This document shows, piece by piece, positions 1 through 11,578 of a stretch of DNA of 64,000 bases. Both the position numbers and the translations under genes were made by a program. The notes beneath the pieces were generated by a model that saw nothing but the letters and a program-made list of their open reading frames with translations, was not told the DNA's origin and did not search any database. This stretch comes from Fidelibacterota bacterium (GTDB taxonomy: Bacteria > Fidelibacterota > UBA8477 > JABMPR01): assembly GCA_013202495.1 (NCBI GenBank), contig JABMQQ010000001.1, positions 1 through 64,000 of the forward strand, written 5' to 3'. Numbering within the stretch: the stretch's first letter is position 1; each line of letters opens with the position of its first letter.

Positions 1-444
1 CTAGGATTAAAGACGATCCATTTAGGTCCCGTGATTAATTATGGTCTGGAAATGGGTGACTACATTGTTGCCACAGCAACTGACGCTCAGGGAAACACCT
101 CTGAATTTTCTCAAACCACGCAGGTAACAACATATGTGGGTGTGGCAGCCCTTGAGGCACTTCCCACTGAATTCACCCTGGAACAGAACTATCCAAATCC
201 CTTTAACCCAACCACGACGATTCGCTACGGTCTAACTGAAGTATCAGATGTGAATTTGATCATCTATGATATGAAGGGAAGAGCAGTACAGAGCTATTCG
301 CAGAGTAGTCGACCAGCTGGTTGGGTCAATTATGAATGGTCCGGCACCAACATGAATGGTGAACCGGTAAGTACGGGTGTTTATCTGTGTCGACTAGAAG
401 CAGGGAATTATACCAAGACCATTAAGATGGTATTCTTGAAATAG
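1..444 (+). CDS. C-terminal part of a secreted protein with T9SS type A-like sorting domain (5' end outside window)
   Basis: Frame open from base 1; ends NYPNPFNPTTTIRYGLTE...GVYLCRLEAGNYTKTIKMVFLK*. Confidence 0.9.
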   Translation, partial: LGLKTIHLGPVINYGLEMGDYIVATATDAQGNTSEFSQTTQVTTYVGVAALEALPTEFTLEQNYPNPFNPTTTIRYGLTEVSDVNLIIYDMKGRAVQSYSQSSRPAGWVNYEWSGTNMNGEPVSTGVYLCRLEAGNYTKTIKMVFLK

Positions 445-568
445 TATCAAATGATACCAAAGGATGTTAAGAGTTTAGTTTTCTAGAAGTAAGTACGGCC
501 TTGAAAAAATAATGCTTTATCCCGGGAGGTATGGTATTTTACTGGCAATAAAATTGAAGGGGGCAGCC

Positions 569-3500
569 ATGCGCAAGCTATTTACCCTTATGCTCGTGGT
601 AGTAACGCTACAATTGACAGCAGAACCTCGAATTCTCATCGACGGTATACATGGATTGTCAATTCCGGAGCCAAACATGGGATCCGTCATCGATCCTGCA
701 GTATTATTTCCTGAATATGAATTTGATTATCTCCAGGCAGACGATATAAGTATCGAGCAAGTCCTGGTATCTGGAATCCTGAATACACAGCAGGATACGA
801 TATATTTTTCAGTGACAGGTGGACAGGAAGTACTCTACCTGCGTTACTTTCAACAGGATTCTACCATTCTCCAGGAACCCTATTTTTATCTGGTTGATCC
901 CCTGGGCGCTTTCAGTAGCCCTGCCAGTAATGGCCTGGCGCATGTGGAGTTCCCAATTGCTGGTGAATGGATATTGATTTACTCCGCGTGGAATGAGCTT
1001 GTTACCGGCTACGAAGTGGGTACAGGTCCACATTTTTACAATACAGAGCTGCTGGAACAATATGATGCTGTTCTGCAGATGGTAGACAATACTTTCGCAC
1101 TCTTTCAGGGCTTTCTGCCCACTTTAGAAGCAACTGAGTTGGATGTCCTGCAAACTTATTATGAATCAGGAGGCGGGCATTTACTCCTGAGGGAAACGGA
1201 TATGAGCATGGTAGATAAACCCATTATCCATGTTAGTTCAGATCGCGGTGGGCAAGCGGGCATCAGTCTGAACTTCCCTGGAGTTCCAACATTTCTTAAA
1301 CCTGCCGCACAGGTTGGTTATGAGGATAAAAGCACTCAGCTATCCTGGGAGGTGGATATGGAGCCCGGCGTCGTGCATGAAATACTGTATGAAGGTCGTC
1401 CAAGTCGTCCACTGAATCTGCTCACGGCTGTTGAGAGTGGCCGAGGTGCTCATCTGGAAAACCAATCCTCATTAAACCTGGGAGGTTTGCGAGTTTTTCA
1501 GCATCTACAGGATGGAGGTTATCGCTATGCTGAAGTGATGGCGCTTCATGCCTTTGAAAGTTCAGATTGTGTATTCGACCGGGAATTTACCGAACTGGAA
1601 TTTTCCAGATATCTTCAAAAAACGCTGGAAGCAGAAGCGCTGGAGTTGGGTTTAACTCAATCTGAGGCTCAGTCCTTTTTTAAAGAATATCAATGGATCA
1701 ACCGCTTGCTGGTTGAGACTTCAGATTCCCGGGATATTTGTGCAATTTATAATTTTAGGGGTCAAGCTTATGATGATCTGATTCCCATGAGTGGTGTTCA
1801 TTCAAGTGAAGATCAAATCAGGGTGATGTGGGTCTTTGCCAAAAATCTTCCCCTGGAAGCACAGGGTGAACCATACATTTTTGAACCAGCCTCTGTCAAC
1901 ACTATAGATCCATTCACATCCGAGTTGAACTCATATCATGAGTACGGTGTCATCGAAATTCACAATCCTAACCAATCGATGCTTCGCGATCTGGAAATCC
2001 ATGATTTCCATTTCTGGGATGAATTTCTGGTTGATGAGACCAACCATCATGAAAGCAGCAGTTGGTATCCAGTTTTTCACACATTCGGAGAAGATTCTAT
2101 TGCCCAGCTATTGAGCGAAGGCGTAGAGGACGTTTATGGCGTGATGTCCTCACCCGTCACAATTTTACCCGAAGGCTCTGGCTTTGTGCTTCTGAGTGGC
2201 GATGATGACACCTATTCAGAGGGAAATCCCGAATTTCCCCAGGGTTCCTTTCCAGCGGTGGCAGTGGCTCAGTCTTTTGGGGAGGGCCATTTTATTGCGG
2301 TGAATGATATCAATGTGCTATGCGAGCATCAGGGAAATATAAGATTCCTTCGGAACTGCTTTAATTTTCTGGCTCATGTGGAGAATCGCGTAATTCATGT
2401 TCCGGGTGATATTAACACTATTCAGGCTGCCATAGACAGTGCAATGAGTGGCGATTCCATCCTGGTTGCTCCGGGAATCTATAATGAAAATATTGATTTT
2501 CTGGGCAAAGAGATCTACGTGGGGAGCGTAGGCACGCCAGAGGAAACTGTAATACACGGAGATAGCACAGGAAGTGTTGTTACATTCAAAAACCAAGAGA
2601 CAAGAGCCTCCGTGCTTGAGGGCTTCACCATAACGGGAGGGATGGCTTGTCCTATAGGATCAATGCTTACTGGAGGAGGCGGTATGCATGTCACAAACGC
2701 ACGTCCAAGCATCATTGGAAACATAATTACTGAAAATTACTGTGACGTTTATATCGATGGTGGCGGTATCCTTTGCAACGCAAGTGATCCTCTGATCAAA
2801 GATAATATCATATCATCAAATCTGGGAGCCTATCGAGGCGGGGGTGTTGCACTTCTCAATTGGGCCAATCCAATCATCACCGGGAATATCATTGAATCCA
2901 ATACCACGCAAAGCGGATGGGGATTTGCTTATGGAGCCGGGATTTATGTAGGGGAGACCTGTAACCCCCAGATTTATGATAATCTGATCCAGTCCAACAC
3001 CATTGACGTGGGAACTGGAGGAGGTCTATACTTGCAGGGACCAGGCTCACAACTCGTGTCGAGAAACCTGATTATCGACAATACTGGAGCTGGGATAGCC
3101 AGTGTTGACACCAACACATGTCTTCTCATTAATAATACCATTGTGGGGAATACTGAGGCGATTCATACTGAAAACTACGCTCACCCAATACTTTTGAATA
3201 GTATTGTCTGGGACAATGCTATCGTCATAGGCAGTGATATGGGTCCCAGTGATATAACCGTTGCCTATAACGACATCCAGGGAGGGTGGTCGGGTACTCA
3301 AATTCTTGATACCGATCCACAATTTGGGAATGAATATGGTTTAATTGAAACCTCTCCGTGTATTGATGCGGGAACAGCTGTATATGTGCTGGGAGGTGAT
3401 ACACTCCTGTATTTGACACCTGATGACTACCATGGGAATGCACCGGATATGGGTGCCTATGAGTCAGTATATACTTCTCAAAATCAACCAACACTTCTGG

Positions 3501-3784
3501 TTCCTGAAAAATTGACCCTGCTTCACAATTTCCCCAATCCATTCAATCCTGTGACCACCATTCGCTATGGTTTACCGGAAATATCAGATGTCACGCTGGT
3601 GATCTATGACCTTACGGGTCGAGTGGTTCGTAGGTATTCAGAAAACGCACAGCCTGCAGGGTGGGTCAACCTGGTTTGGGATGGAACGAATACTTCCGGT
3701 GAGCCAGTAAGTGCAGGTGTTTATCTCTGTCGACTAGAAGCCGGGAATTTCACCAAGACCATAAAAATGGTTTATCTGAAGTAG
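569..3784 (+). CDS. Secreted protein with right-handed parallel beta-helix repeats and C-terminal sorting domain
   Basis: ORF 512..3784; the ATG at 569 has GGGGG 5 nt upstream and a signal peptide (MRKLFTLMLVVVTLQLTAEP); repeats such as GGGIL...I.DNIISSN; CTD NFPNPFNPVTTIRYGLPE. Confidence 0.88.
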   Translation: MRKLFTLMLVVVTLQLTAEPRILIDGIHGLSIPEPNMGSVIDPAVLFPEYEFDYLQADDISIEQVLVSGILNTQQDTIYFSVTGGQEVLYLRYFQQDSTILQEPYFYLVDPLGAFSSPASNGLAHVEFPIAGEWILIYSAWNELVTGYEVGTGPHFYNTELLEQYDAVLQMVDNTFALFQGFLPTLEATELDVLQTYYESGGGHLLLRETDMSMVDKPIIHVSSDRGGQAGISLNFPGVPTFLKPAAQVGYEDKSTQLSWEVDMEPGVVHEILYEGRPSRPLNLLTAVESGRGAHLENQSSLNLGGLRVFQHLQDGGYRYAEVMALHAFESSDCVFDREFTELEFSRYLQKTLEAEALELGLTQSEAQSFFKEYQWINRLLVETSDSRDICAIYNFRGQAYDDLIPMSGVHSSEDQIRVMWVFAKNLPLEAQGEPYIFEPASVNTIDPFTSELNSYHEYGVIEIHNPNQSMLRDLEIHDFHFWDEFLVDETNHHESSSWYPVFHTFGEDSIAQLLSEGVEDVYGVMSSPVTILPEGSGFVLLSGDDDTYSEGNPEFPQGSFPAVAVAQSFGEGHFIAVNDINVLCEHQGNIRFLRNCFNFLAHVENRVIHVPGDINTIQAAIDSAMSGDSILVAPGIYNENIDFLGKEIYVGSVGTPEETVIHGDSTGSVVTFKNQETRASVLEGFTITGGMACPIGSMLTGGGGMHVTNARPSIIGNIITENYCDVYIDGGGILCNASDPLIKDNIISSNLGAYRGGGVALLNWANPIITGNIIESNTTQSGWGFAYGAGIYVGETCNPQIYDNLIQSNTIDVGTGGGLYLQGPGSQLVSRNLIIDNTGAGIASVDTNTCLLINNTIVGNTEAIHTENYAHPILLNSIVWDNAIVIGSDMGPSDITVAYNDIQGGWSGTQILDTDPQFGNEYGLIETSPCIDAGTAVYVLGGDTLLYLTPDDYHGNAPDMGAYESVYTSQNQPTLLVPEKLTLLHNFPNPFNPVTTIRYGLPEISDVTLVIYDLTGRVVRRYSENAQPAGWVNLVWDGTNTSGEPVSAGVYLCRLEAGNFTKTIKMVYLK

Positions 3785-3844
3785 CCAGAAGGATTTTGTA
3801 CCAAAGAAGTCAAATTAATAGATAATTATCCAGAAGGGGGCATC

Positions 3845-6800
3845 ATGAATGCAAGATGCAAGTATCGTATCATATCAAGCCTGAGCATTGTCATAGGGTT
3901 GTGGTTGACAACCGGACTGTCATTTGGGCAAAATATTGATGAGATAAACATCCTTATGGATGACCCTGAATTAATCCAAAAGACTCTGAACAACACGAAC
4001 TTCTCGCAGCCGCAAGCAGGACTGAGGGATCTGGACTTTTCCTTCCAGATGATCGCTTACGCTGAATATGATCCCTATGACTATTCAGCAGTCTGGCACC
4101 CCACCGAAGGCAGTCGGGGTCTCTGTGCAGGATCTGATCTTGATGGCGACGGGCACCAGGAAATATTTGCTGTTCATTATGGCAATGGAAGTGGCGTAGT
4201 TGGTTTTGAAATGAATGACTCTGGAACTCTTGAAATGATCTGGAACTCGGTCCTGACTCCAACAACTTATAATTTAGGAACCCGCTTTGTACAAACAGGT
4301 GACCTGGATGGCGATGGATATGGAGAAATTGTATTTTTCCGGGGAAAATATTCAGATGATCCAAATCGTGGACTGTACATATATGAATGGGATGGTACCA
4401 ATGATGGCTATGAGCTCGCCTATCACAATCCCTTACTGTCTCTGAGCGGCGATCTGGTCTCTGACATGGTGATTGAGCACTTCCTGCTTGAGGATGTGGA
4501 CGATGACGGCACTACGGAGCTGATCTTTGCCAATAATGGCTTAAGCATGGGGCTTGATCGCTCTGAGGATTTCTTCTCAATCCTTAGCATCGCAGGAGAT
4601 ATTGGTTCTGGATCTGAAATACTGACTGAAGAATATTGGATCAGTCCCAGGGATGTAGACCGTGATGGCGTGATAGAGGACGGTCTCGGCGGTGGAAGCG
4701 GTCTGAATGTTCAAGTCTGTGATACTGATGGTGATGGTCTCAAGGAAGTCTTCTGCCATCCATACAACTACTTCAATATGTTCTTTTTTGAAGCCAGAGG
4801 ACCGGATACCTATAGTCTGGGCGATACAACCAATATTCAATTCACTTACCCCGACGATAATGCTCAGCTTATGAATGCCGCCGTATCGGATATGGATGGT
4901 GATGGGGATGATGAGATTTATATCGCCAATTATGTAACTGGCGATGTCTATATGATCCAGGATACTGATGGTGAGGCCACCTCCTTACTGGAAAGCGAAG
5001 TGACCGTTTTAGGTGAGAATGTAGGGGCTCAATTTGGAGCGTTAGCCTTTGATTTTGATACCAGTGGAACTGATGAAATATACTTTGGTAGTTCAGCAGT
5101 ATTTGGAGCTGATATCCGTGTCTGGGATGGTGAGGAGTTCAGCAGCTATCAGTCAGATGCAGAATCAGATGGATTCCTGCCGAAGATGGATGTAGCTGAT
5201 ATGAATGGGAATGGAATACCAGAACTTATTACAGCTCATCAGATGGTTTCAAACTATCCGCAGAGAATTATTCGGGTCTTAGAATACCTGCCTGATGATC
5301 CTTCAAATTCACGATGGGCATTTACGCCAGTTTACAATGTTGGTTACACCGATGACTGGGGGAACAGTTATGCACCTATTTTAGGTGACTACAACAACGA
5401 TGGAAATATAGATGTTTTTGTCACCAATGGTGGAGATCAACGTAATTTCCTATACCAAAATTCTGGTTTGGGCTATTTCCAACGAATCTGGGAAGGGGAA
5501 ATATACTGGGATCAGAATTGGTCTAACACGGCCTCCTGGGGTGATTACGACAACGATGGTGCCCTTGATCTATTTGTCGCTAATGGAGGCGATGGAGAAG
5601 CCAATGCCCTCTACCATAACCTGGGCGATGGAACCTTTCAGAGAATCTATGAAGGATCAATAGCATCTGAGGTTAATAGCTCCAGAAGTGCCAGTTGGGG
5701 TGACTATGACAACGATGGCTACCTGGATCTCTATGTAGGCAACAGTTCAGATCCAAATGGGACCAACTCACTTTATCAAAATAATGGCGATGGCAGCTTC
5801 AGCGCTGTAAGCGTTGGATGGATTGTGTTTGACGATGATGAATCGGGATCGGTTTCCTGGTGTGACTATGACAATGATGGTGACCTGGACATGTATGTGG
5901 CTAACTGTGGTCAAAATTCAATGTATCGCAACGAGGGCGAGGGCTCCTTTACCAAGATTCAAACTGGTGTACTGGTAGCTCATGATGACTGTTCACAGGG
6001 TGCCAGTTGGGCAGACTACGACAATGATGGTGATTTTGATGTGTTGGTGACCAGTGGAGATGATCACTCAAATCGTCTGTATCAAAACCAGGGCGAGGGT
6101 GTTTTTGTTGAGATCACCGAGGGGGCAATAGTTACTGATAACTCTAATTCCTGGGGAAGCACCTGGGCTGACCTGGATAATGATGGTGATCTGGATCTCT
6201 TTGTGGTCAACAGTGCCGAACCCGATCCCCGTGACAACTTCATATACACCAATAACGGAGAAGGGAGTTTTACTGGGGTGTACGATAATCTCCTCAATCA
6301 GAATGATCTGATCCCCCTTGGCTGTGCCTGGGGTGACTATAACAATGATGGTGCTATCGATCTTTTTATTGGAATAGATGGGGGCCAGAACCGGCTATAC
6401 GCCAATCAGGGTAATTCGAATTCCTGGGTGAATATCAAGTGTGTTGGCACCGCATCCAACAGATCTGCAATTGGTGCTAAAGTTCGTGTCAAAGCCAATA
6501 TCTATGACCTGGATACCTGGCAGGTAAATGAAATCAGTGGACAAACTGGAGCTTTTGGACAAAATAGCCTCAATGCCGAGTTTGGTCTTGGTAACGCCGA
6601 CCTTATCGATTCCCTACGCATTGAATGGCCCTCTGGTATGATCAATGAGTATACAGATATTCAAGTCGATGAGTTCTATGTCATCCAGGAGGGACCTGCC
6701 TTACAGGTTTCAGCTGACACACTGGCATGGGGGGAAGTATACCTGGGTAGTGCCAATGCGCTAGCCCTGGAATTATCAAATCTGGGACCAGCATCGATTC

Positions 6801-9800
6801 AGGTTGAAAATGTTAGCATAGATAATTCCGTGTTTACTGCTGATCTCACCTCACTTCAGATCGAACCTGGAACTTCATCAGCACTATCCATCACTTTTGA
6901 ACCTACGGCGACAGGATATTTTGAAGGACTTCTCACATTCACCTCAAGTGATCCGCTTGCCCCCAACGATAGCATTGTTCTTTCAGGTCAAGCCATATTG
7001 GCTCCTGATATTGCTGTATCACCAGATAGTGTGATGGTAACCCTCTTACCAGGTGCAACTCATACTCAAACAATAACTATCGACAATATCTCTGGTGAGA
7101 GCACACTCCATTGGACAGCTCATTTGGAGATAGATGACATGACCCGAACAGTCACCTTCACAAAAGATGATTTTGCTTTGTGGGGTCAGCCAGAAAACCA
7201 GGATCGGATAACCGACAACGTCTGGATTACCCGAGCTAACAATCAGGGCATTTTTAATGCTGCAGTGGAATCTAATTATGATTATGACGTGTCCCCCTGG
7301 GATACGGAATGGGCTTATGGATATTCAGAAGATTTAGAACCTGAGGATTATGGGATTTGGCGTGATGCCATAGATGCCTACCCGCCAGGAATGATTGACC
7401 AACCACTTTCTGTCCATTTGATATCAGATGATATCTACCTTGATGTTCTTTTTCATAGTTGGACTTCAGGTGGTAATGGAGGTGGTTTTTCATATACCAG
7501 AATAGCTACCTCACCTGAATGGATAAAGCTATCCTCTGAAATGGAATCTTTGGACATTGGTGAGAGTGTTTCCATAGAATTATTGCTGGACGCTCTGGAG
7601 ATGCCAGCTGGAACTCATATTGCAGAAGTGTTGATCAGCAGCAATGATCCTGATGAACCCGAAATAATCATACCAGTTGAGATGGAAGTAAGCATTGCGC
7701 CAGATATTTATCTCGAAAATGATACACTCCTGTTTGGTAATGTCTTCAACGGATATTCTGATACCCTGGCTATCCCCATCGAGAATTGGGGGTCGGCAGG
7801 TCTAGTCGTTACAGATGCATCAGTTGATCTGGCCGAATATGGAGTGAGTACTCAGTCTTTTGAAGTTTTACCTGATGAGATCTATATGTTAGAAGTGATT
7901 CTGACTCCTTCTTCAGCTGGTGACTATTCAGGAGTACTGACGCTGACAACTTCTGATCCAGATGAGGAATTCTTCACAATCACACTGTTAGGGAGCAGTG
8001 TGGATCCACCCATCGTTGGTGTAGATCCTGATTCATTATATGCTGCCCTGCTGACTGATGAGACCCTCGGTCAAAATATGATCATATCAAATACTGGCTT
8101 GAGTGAGCTCAACTATGAGATCCGATCAATATCCGTGGAAAACTTCTCAAGAGTGAGAGCCGCTCCCGACATAAGTTTGTTGACAGGTCCCCGGTATAGT
8201 TGGGATGAATTCTTTGGTGAGAATTTACACGAACTCAACAGGAATGAGTGGGGCAGATCAGGCAAACCTGGACCGCAGGCAAATACTCCGAACACCGCCA
8301 ACGAAGTCAATCTCAGGGAACTGAGGGAAAGCTGGGAGTTGCTTTATACAGATCCAGAAGAATTTGGACCAGTTGATGTTCAACACGTCTATGGTAGCAT
8401 GACTTCAGATGAAGTGCTTGTCAAAATTGAAGGCTATACTGAATTTGATGAGATGGTGTATGCCGTTTACATCGATATAGACCAGAATATGGATACAGGA
8501 CTGGACACTGAAGAAGATGAGCTGGGATGGTATCTGGGTATTGATTATGCCATGATAAGTACAGGTTGGGGATTCGATGGATTTTTTCTCGTAGATGAGG
8601 AGTCTCAAGATTTGGTATGGTTGGATTCACTAACAACCAACATTTTTGGTACAAACTCTACTGAAAGAACTATTGGCGCAGATATCAGCTATTTCGAGGG
8701 CGTAGCAGCCTTCAATTTTGCTATTATTTGTGATGAGGGAATTGAGGATATGGTCCCGGATTTTGGATCTGGACACATTACGTTTCAGTTGGGAACCCCC
8801 TGGTTGGCTTTCGAGCCAGAGATGGGCTCAATTGGAGCGGGTCAACAGGAAGACATCAGTGTAACCTTTGATGCCGCTGATATGTTTGGTGGAGAGTATT
8901 ATTCACAGATTACAGTTCAAAGTAATGATCCTGAATCACCTGAAATTACTGCCAGCGCCCACTTATCAGTAACAGGGGTGCCCAACATCCAAATTGCTGA
9001 AGAGGACCTATCTTTTGGTGACATCTTTGTGAATTATGAATCAGAATTAGAGTTTGAAGTACAAAACACTGGAACTGATTCTCTACATATCAATAGCATT
9101 TCTTCAGACAACCCAGTATTCATAGTCTCTCCCACAGCGTTGGATATTCATCACAGTGAGTCTGCGTTCATTTCAGTGCGTATATCGCCTGATGCAGTCG
9201 GCGAATATGACGGCACCATCAGTCTTCTCTCTGATGATCCAGATAATGGGAATCTATCGCTGGAGGTGAATGCCAATGCCTTAATCGCGCCTGAAATCGG
9301 AATAAATCAGAATTCACTGGTACATAATGTTTTTGGCAGTGTTGAGGTGAGAGATACCCTCATAGTCTCCAATACGGGTGGGAGTGATCTCGCCTATTTC
9401 ATTCACATTGAAGAGCTTGGCGAAACCAGAGATGCAGGTGGACCAGACGCATTTGGTTACTCCTGGAAAGACTCAAATGAGCCTGGGGGATCCGAATATG
9501 AATGGATCGAAGCTTCAGGAGGCGAACAATTCTTTTTATATGATGATGATTTTGTTTCTGAGGTACCCCTTGGGTTCGAGTTTGAGTACTATGGCATCCC
9601 CTATAACAATATCAATATCATGTCCAACGGCTGGTTGAGTTTTAGCTCGACAAGTAGCTGGTTTCCCGATGCAGTGCCGTATTACTTTGCTGGAGAATTT
9701 GACGGAGCGATAGCTCCCTTTGGTGGTGATTTATTTCCTCCTGAAGGTCAAATATATGTATTGCAGACAGGGTCAGCACCAGACAGACAGACTATTATTG

Positions 9801-10531
9801 AATACAACCATGTATCATGGTGTTGTTCAGGACCTCCCTTTATGACCTTTCAGGTGATCTTCTATGAGAGAACCAACCGTATTCGATTTCAATATCAGGA
9901 TTTGAGCGGAAATTACCCACAATCTTTGGGCATCTCAAATGAAGACAATAGCATTGGAATTGGAAATGGTGGGTTTGATGACACTTATATCAATCCAAGT
10001 ATCGTTTCTGACAATTATGCTATTGAGTTCTCAAGTCAGATCGATTGGGTGAGTGTTGATCCACTGGCTGGTACAATACCTGCCGGTATGAGTGAAACCC
10101 TGGCCATCCTCATCGACGCCACCAATCTAGAAAATGGTAGCTATGAAGCTCAACTCACTTTCGATAGTAATGATCCTGAGCTGCCGCGCACGGCGATTCC
10201 AGTTCTTGTGTATCTGCAGGGAGTTTCAGTTCATGGGGACGGGTTGCTTCCAGACTCCTACACCCTTGAACAGAACTATCCAAATCCATTTAATCCAACC
10301 ACTACCATTCGCTACGGTTTACCCGAAAGTTCTGATGTAAGCCTCTACATCTATGATATTAAGGGTCGGGTGGTACAACAATATACAGTAGAGGATCAAG
10401 CCGCAGGCTGGGTTGACATTGAATGGAATGGTACCAATTCATGGGGTGAGAGGGTAAGTACAGGTGTTTATCTCTGTCGACTGGAAGCAGGGAATTACAC
10501 CAAGACCATCAAGATGGTGTATCTCAAATAA
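3845..10531 (+). CDS. Giant (2228 aa) secreted protein: VCBS/FG-GAP repeats, ASPM-SPD-2-Hydin (ASH)-like repeats, C-terminal sorting domain
   Basis: Repeated WGDYDNDGxLDLFVANGG units (about 5380-6400); repeated 'PDIxxxxDxLxFGxVxxGxxxxLxLxIxNxGxxxLxV' units; CTD NYPNPFNPTTTIRYGLPE. Confidence 0.92.
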   Translation: MNARCKYRIISSLSIVIGLWLTTGLSFGQNIDEINILMDDPELIQKTLNNTNFSQPQAGLRDLDFSFQMIAYAEYDPYDYSAVWHPTEGSRGLCAGSDLDGDGHQEIFAVHYGNGSGVVGFEMNDSGTLEMIWNSVLTPTTYNLGTRFVQTGDLDGDGYGEIVFFRGKYSDDPNRGLYIYEWDGTNDGYELAYHNPLLSLSGDLVSDMVIEHFLLEDVDDDGTTELIFANNGLSMGLDRSEDFFSILSIAGDIGSGSEILTEEYWISPRDVDRDGVIEDGLGGGSGLNVQVCDTDGDGLKEVFCHPYNYFNMFFFEARGPDTYSLGDTTNIQFTYPDDNAQLMNAAVSDMDGDGDDEIYIANYVTGDVYMIQDTDGEATSLLESEVTVLGENVGAQFGALAFDFDTSGTDEIYFGSSAVFGADIRVWDGEEFSSYQSDAESDGFLPKMDVADMNGNGIPELITAHQMVSNYPQRIIRVLEYLPDDPSNSRWAFTPVYNVGYTDDWGNSYAPILGDYNNDGNIDVFVTNGGDQRNFLYQNSGLGYFQRIWEGEIYWDQNWSNTASWGDYDNDGALDLFVANGGDGEANALYHNLGDGTFQRIYEGSIASEVNSSRSASWGDYDNDGYLDLYVGNSSDPNGTNSLYQNNGDGSFSAVSVGWIVFDDDESGSVSWCDYDNDGDLDMYVANCGQNSMYRNEGEGSFTKIQTGVLVAHDDCSQGASWADYDNDGDFDVLVTSGDDHSNRLYQNQGEGVFVEITEGAIVTDNSNSWGSTWADLDNDGDLDLFVVNSAEPDPRDNFIYTNNGEGSFTGVYDNLLNQNDLIPLGCAWGDYNNDGAIDLFIGIDGGQNRLYANQGNSNSWVNIKCVGTASNRSAIGAKVRVKANIYDLDTWQVNEISGQTGAFGQNSLNAEFGLGNADLIDSLRIEWPSGMINEYTDIQVDEFYVIQEGPALQVSADTLAWGEVYLGSANALALELSNLGPASIQVENVSIDNSVFTADLTSLQIEPGTSSALSITFEPTATGYFEGLLTFTSSDPLAPNDSIVLSGQAILAPDIAVSPDSVMVTLLPGATHTQTITIDNISGESTLHWTAHLEIDDMTRTVTFTKDDFALWGQPENQDRITDNVWITRANNQGIFNAAVESNYDYDVSPWDTEWAYGYSEDLEPEDYGIWRDAIDAYPPGMIDQPLSVHLISDDIYLDVLFHSWTSGGNGGGFSYTRIATSPEWIKLSSEMESLDIGESVSIELLLDALEMPAGTHIAEVLISSNDPDEPEIIIPVEMEVSIAPDIYLENDTLLFGNVFNGYSDTLAIPIENWGSAGLVVTDASVDLAEYGVSTQSFEVLPDEIYMLEVILTPSSAGDYSGVLTLTTSDPDEEFFTITLLGSSVDPPIVGVDPDSLYAALLTDETLGQNMIISNTGLSELNYEIRSISVENFSRVRAAPDISLLTGPRYSWDEFFGENLHELNRNEWGRSGKPGPQANTPNTANEVNLRELRESWELLYTDPEEFGPVDVQHVYGSMTSDEVLVKIEGYTEFDEMVYAVYIDIDQNMDTGLDTEEDELGWYLGIDYAMISTGWGFDGFFLVDEESQDLVWLDSLTTNIFGTNSTERTIGADISYFEGVAAFNFAIICDEGIEDMVPDFGSGHITFQLGTPWLAFEPEMGSIGAGQQEDISVTFDAADMFGGEYYSQITVQSNDPESPEITASAHLSVTGVPNIQIAEEDLSFGDIFVNYESELEFEVQNTGTDSLHINSISSDNPVFIVSPTALDIHHSESAFISVRISPDAVGEYDGTISLLSDDPDNGNLSLEVNANALIAPEIGINQNSLVHNVFGSVEVRDTLIVSNTGGSDLAYFIHIEELGETRDAGGPDAFGYSWKDSNEPGGSEYEWIEASGGEQFFLYDDDFVSEVPLGFEFEYYGIPYNNINIMSNGWLSFSSTSSWFPDAVPYYFAGEFDGAIAPFGGDLFPPEGQIYVLQTGSAPDRQTIIEYNHVSWCCSGPPFMTFQVIFYERTNRIRFQYQDLSGNYPQSLGISNEDNSIGIGNGGFDDTYINPSIVSDNYAIEFSSQIDWVSVDPLAGTIPAGMSETLAILIDATNLENGSYEAQLTFDSNDPELPRTAIPVLVYLQGVSVHGDGLLPDSYTLEQNYPNPFNPTTTIRYGLPESSDVSLYIYDIKGRVVQQYTVEDQAAGWVDIEWNGTNSWGERVSTGVYLCRLEAGNYTKTIKMVYLK

Positions 10532-10624
10532 ACGGCAGACAGAACAAATTGCTAAGTCATGGCCAGTATAGAATGAAGAGGAAAATTATTTAATAGTTTA
10601 GAATCATATACCAGGGGGTGTGCT

Positions 10625-11566
10625 GTGAAACGAACAAATCGATGGAACAAGATCCTGCTTATTGCAGGTATCATTTGCCTGGGCAGTATAACCATCCCGG
10701 ATGTTACCGGTCAATCCCTCTTGGCTTCAACCACAATCGACTCCCTGGCAATCCCCGAGATACAGGAATTCATCAATACAGGTAAGCTGATTGCCATTGC
10801 TGATGACGTTGGAATTGTCATCGATGAGGCAGAAAATAATCAGTATAAACTCTTCCCGGCCTATCCAGATTTTAAGTATGCATTTTTCGTTCAAGTTCCT
10901 GGGGGTGATTATGAATCATATGTCTTGTGTGAGATTCGTCCAGATGCAACTCTGGTAATTGCTGAGAAGACCAGCCGGACCCAGGTGGAAATCGTTAATA
11001 TTGTTGAGTATATCCACAGAAATAATGAGACCACGAATACGATTTTCAACACCCCACGCATTGGACTTGAAATCATTGGTGGAGCAGCCGGGTTCGCCTT
11101 CAGCGGATTATTTATGTATATGGTCCCCGAACTGGGTACAGGTCCGGCTATGTTATGGTTAGGGGTTTCCAGTGTCATGACCTCTTACCCCGTGTATTAT
11201 CTGGGGAATAGCCGTGATAAAAAAGGATCATTTACCCAGACCTTCATGGGAACTGCTTTTGCAGCCTGTACATTTTACGCCATCATGAATTTCCAAGATT
11301 GGCAAGTGGATCCAGAAAACCGCTATCTATCCGACCCTGATTACCCAACCTACTGGGCACCTGTCAGCGTTCTTATGATTGGTTCCAGCGTCCTCTCATT
11401 CAATCGGAGTCTAAGACCACAATCGAGGACTGAATCAGAATCCCTGCACCAGCTCGACAAGTTTTCTGCCGAATATCACTTTCCCCACATGATAGCTACA
11501 AATTTATTTGCTAAACCCGGTGAACGTTCATTTCTGATCCCAATCCTGTCATTGCAATTCAATTGA
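10625..11566 (+). CDS. Exported/membrane protein of unknown function
   Basis: GTG start with GGGGG at 10614-10618; N-terminal signal/TM segment; internal hydrophobic segments. Confidence 0.75.
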   Translation: MKRTNRWNKILLIAGIICLGSITIPDVTGQSLLASTTIDSLAIPEIQEFINTGKLIAIADDVGIVIDEAENNQYKLFPAYPDFKYAFFVQVPGGDYESYVLCEIRPDATLVIAEKTSRTQVEIVNIVEYIHRNNETTNTIFNTPRIGLEIIGGAAGFAFSGLFMYMVPELGTGPAMLWLGVSSVMTSYPVYYLGNSRDKKGSFTQTFMGTAFAACTFYAIMNFQDWQVDPENRYLSDPDYPTYWAPVSVLMIGSSVLSFNRSLRPQSRTESESLHQLDKFSAEYHFPHMIATNLFAKPGERSFLIPILSLQFN

Positions 11567-11578
11567 GGAGGTGGACTC

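Noticed and set aside
5380-6420. Regularly spaced DNA repeats that could be mistaken for an array
   Set aside because: They are in-frame VCBS/FG-GAP protein repeats (GDYDNDGxLDLFV), not CRISPR.
809-10340. Numerous antisense and out-of-frame ORFs inside the giant secreted-protein genes
   Set aside because: They overlap strongly supported coding frames with clear domains; typical shadow ORFs.
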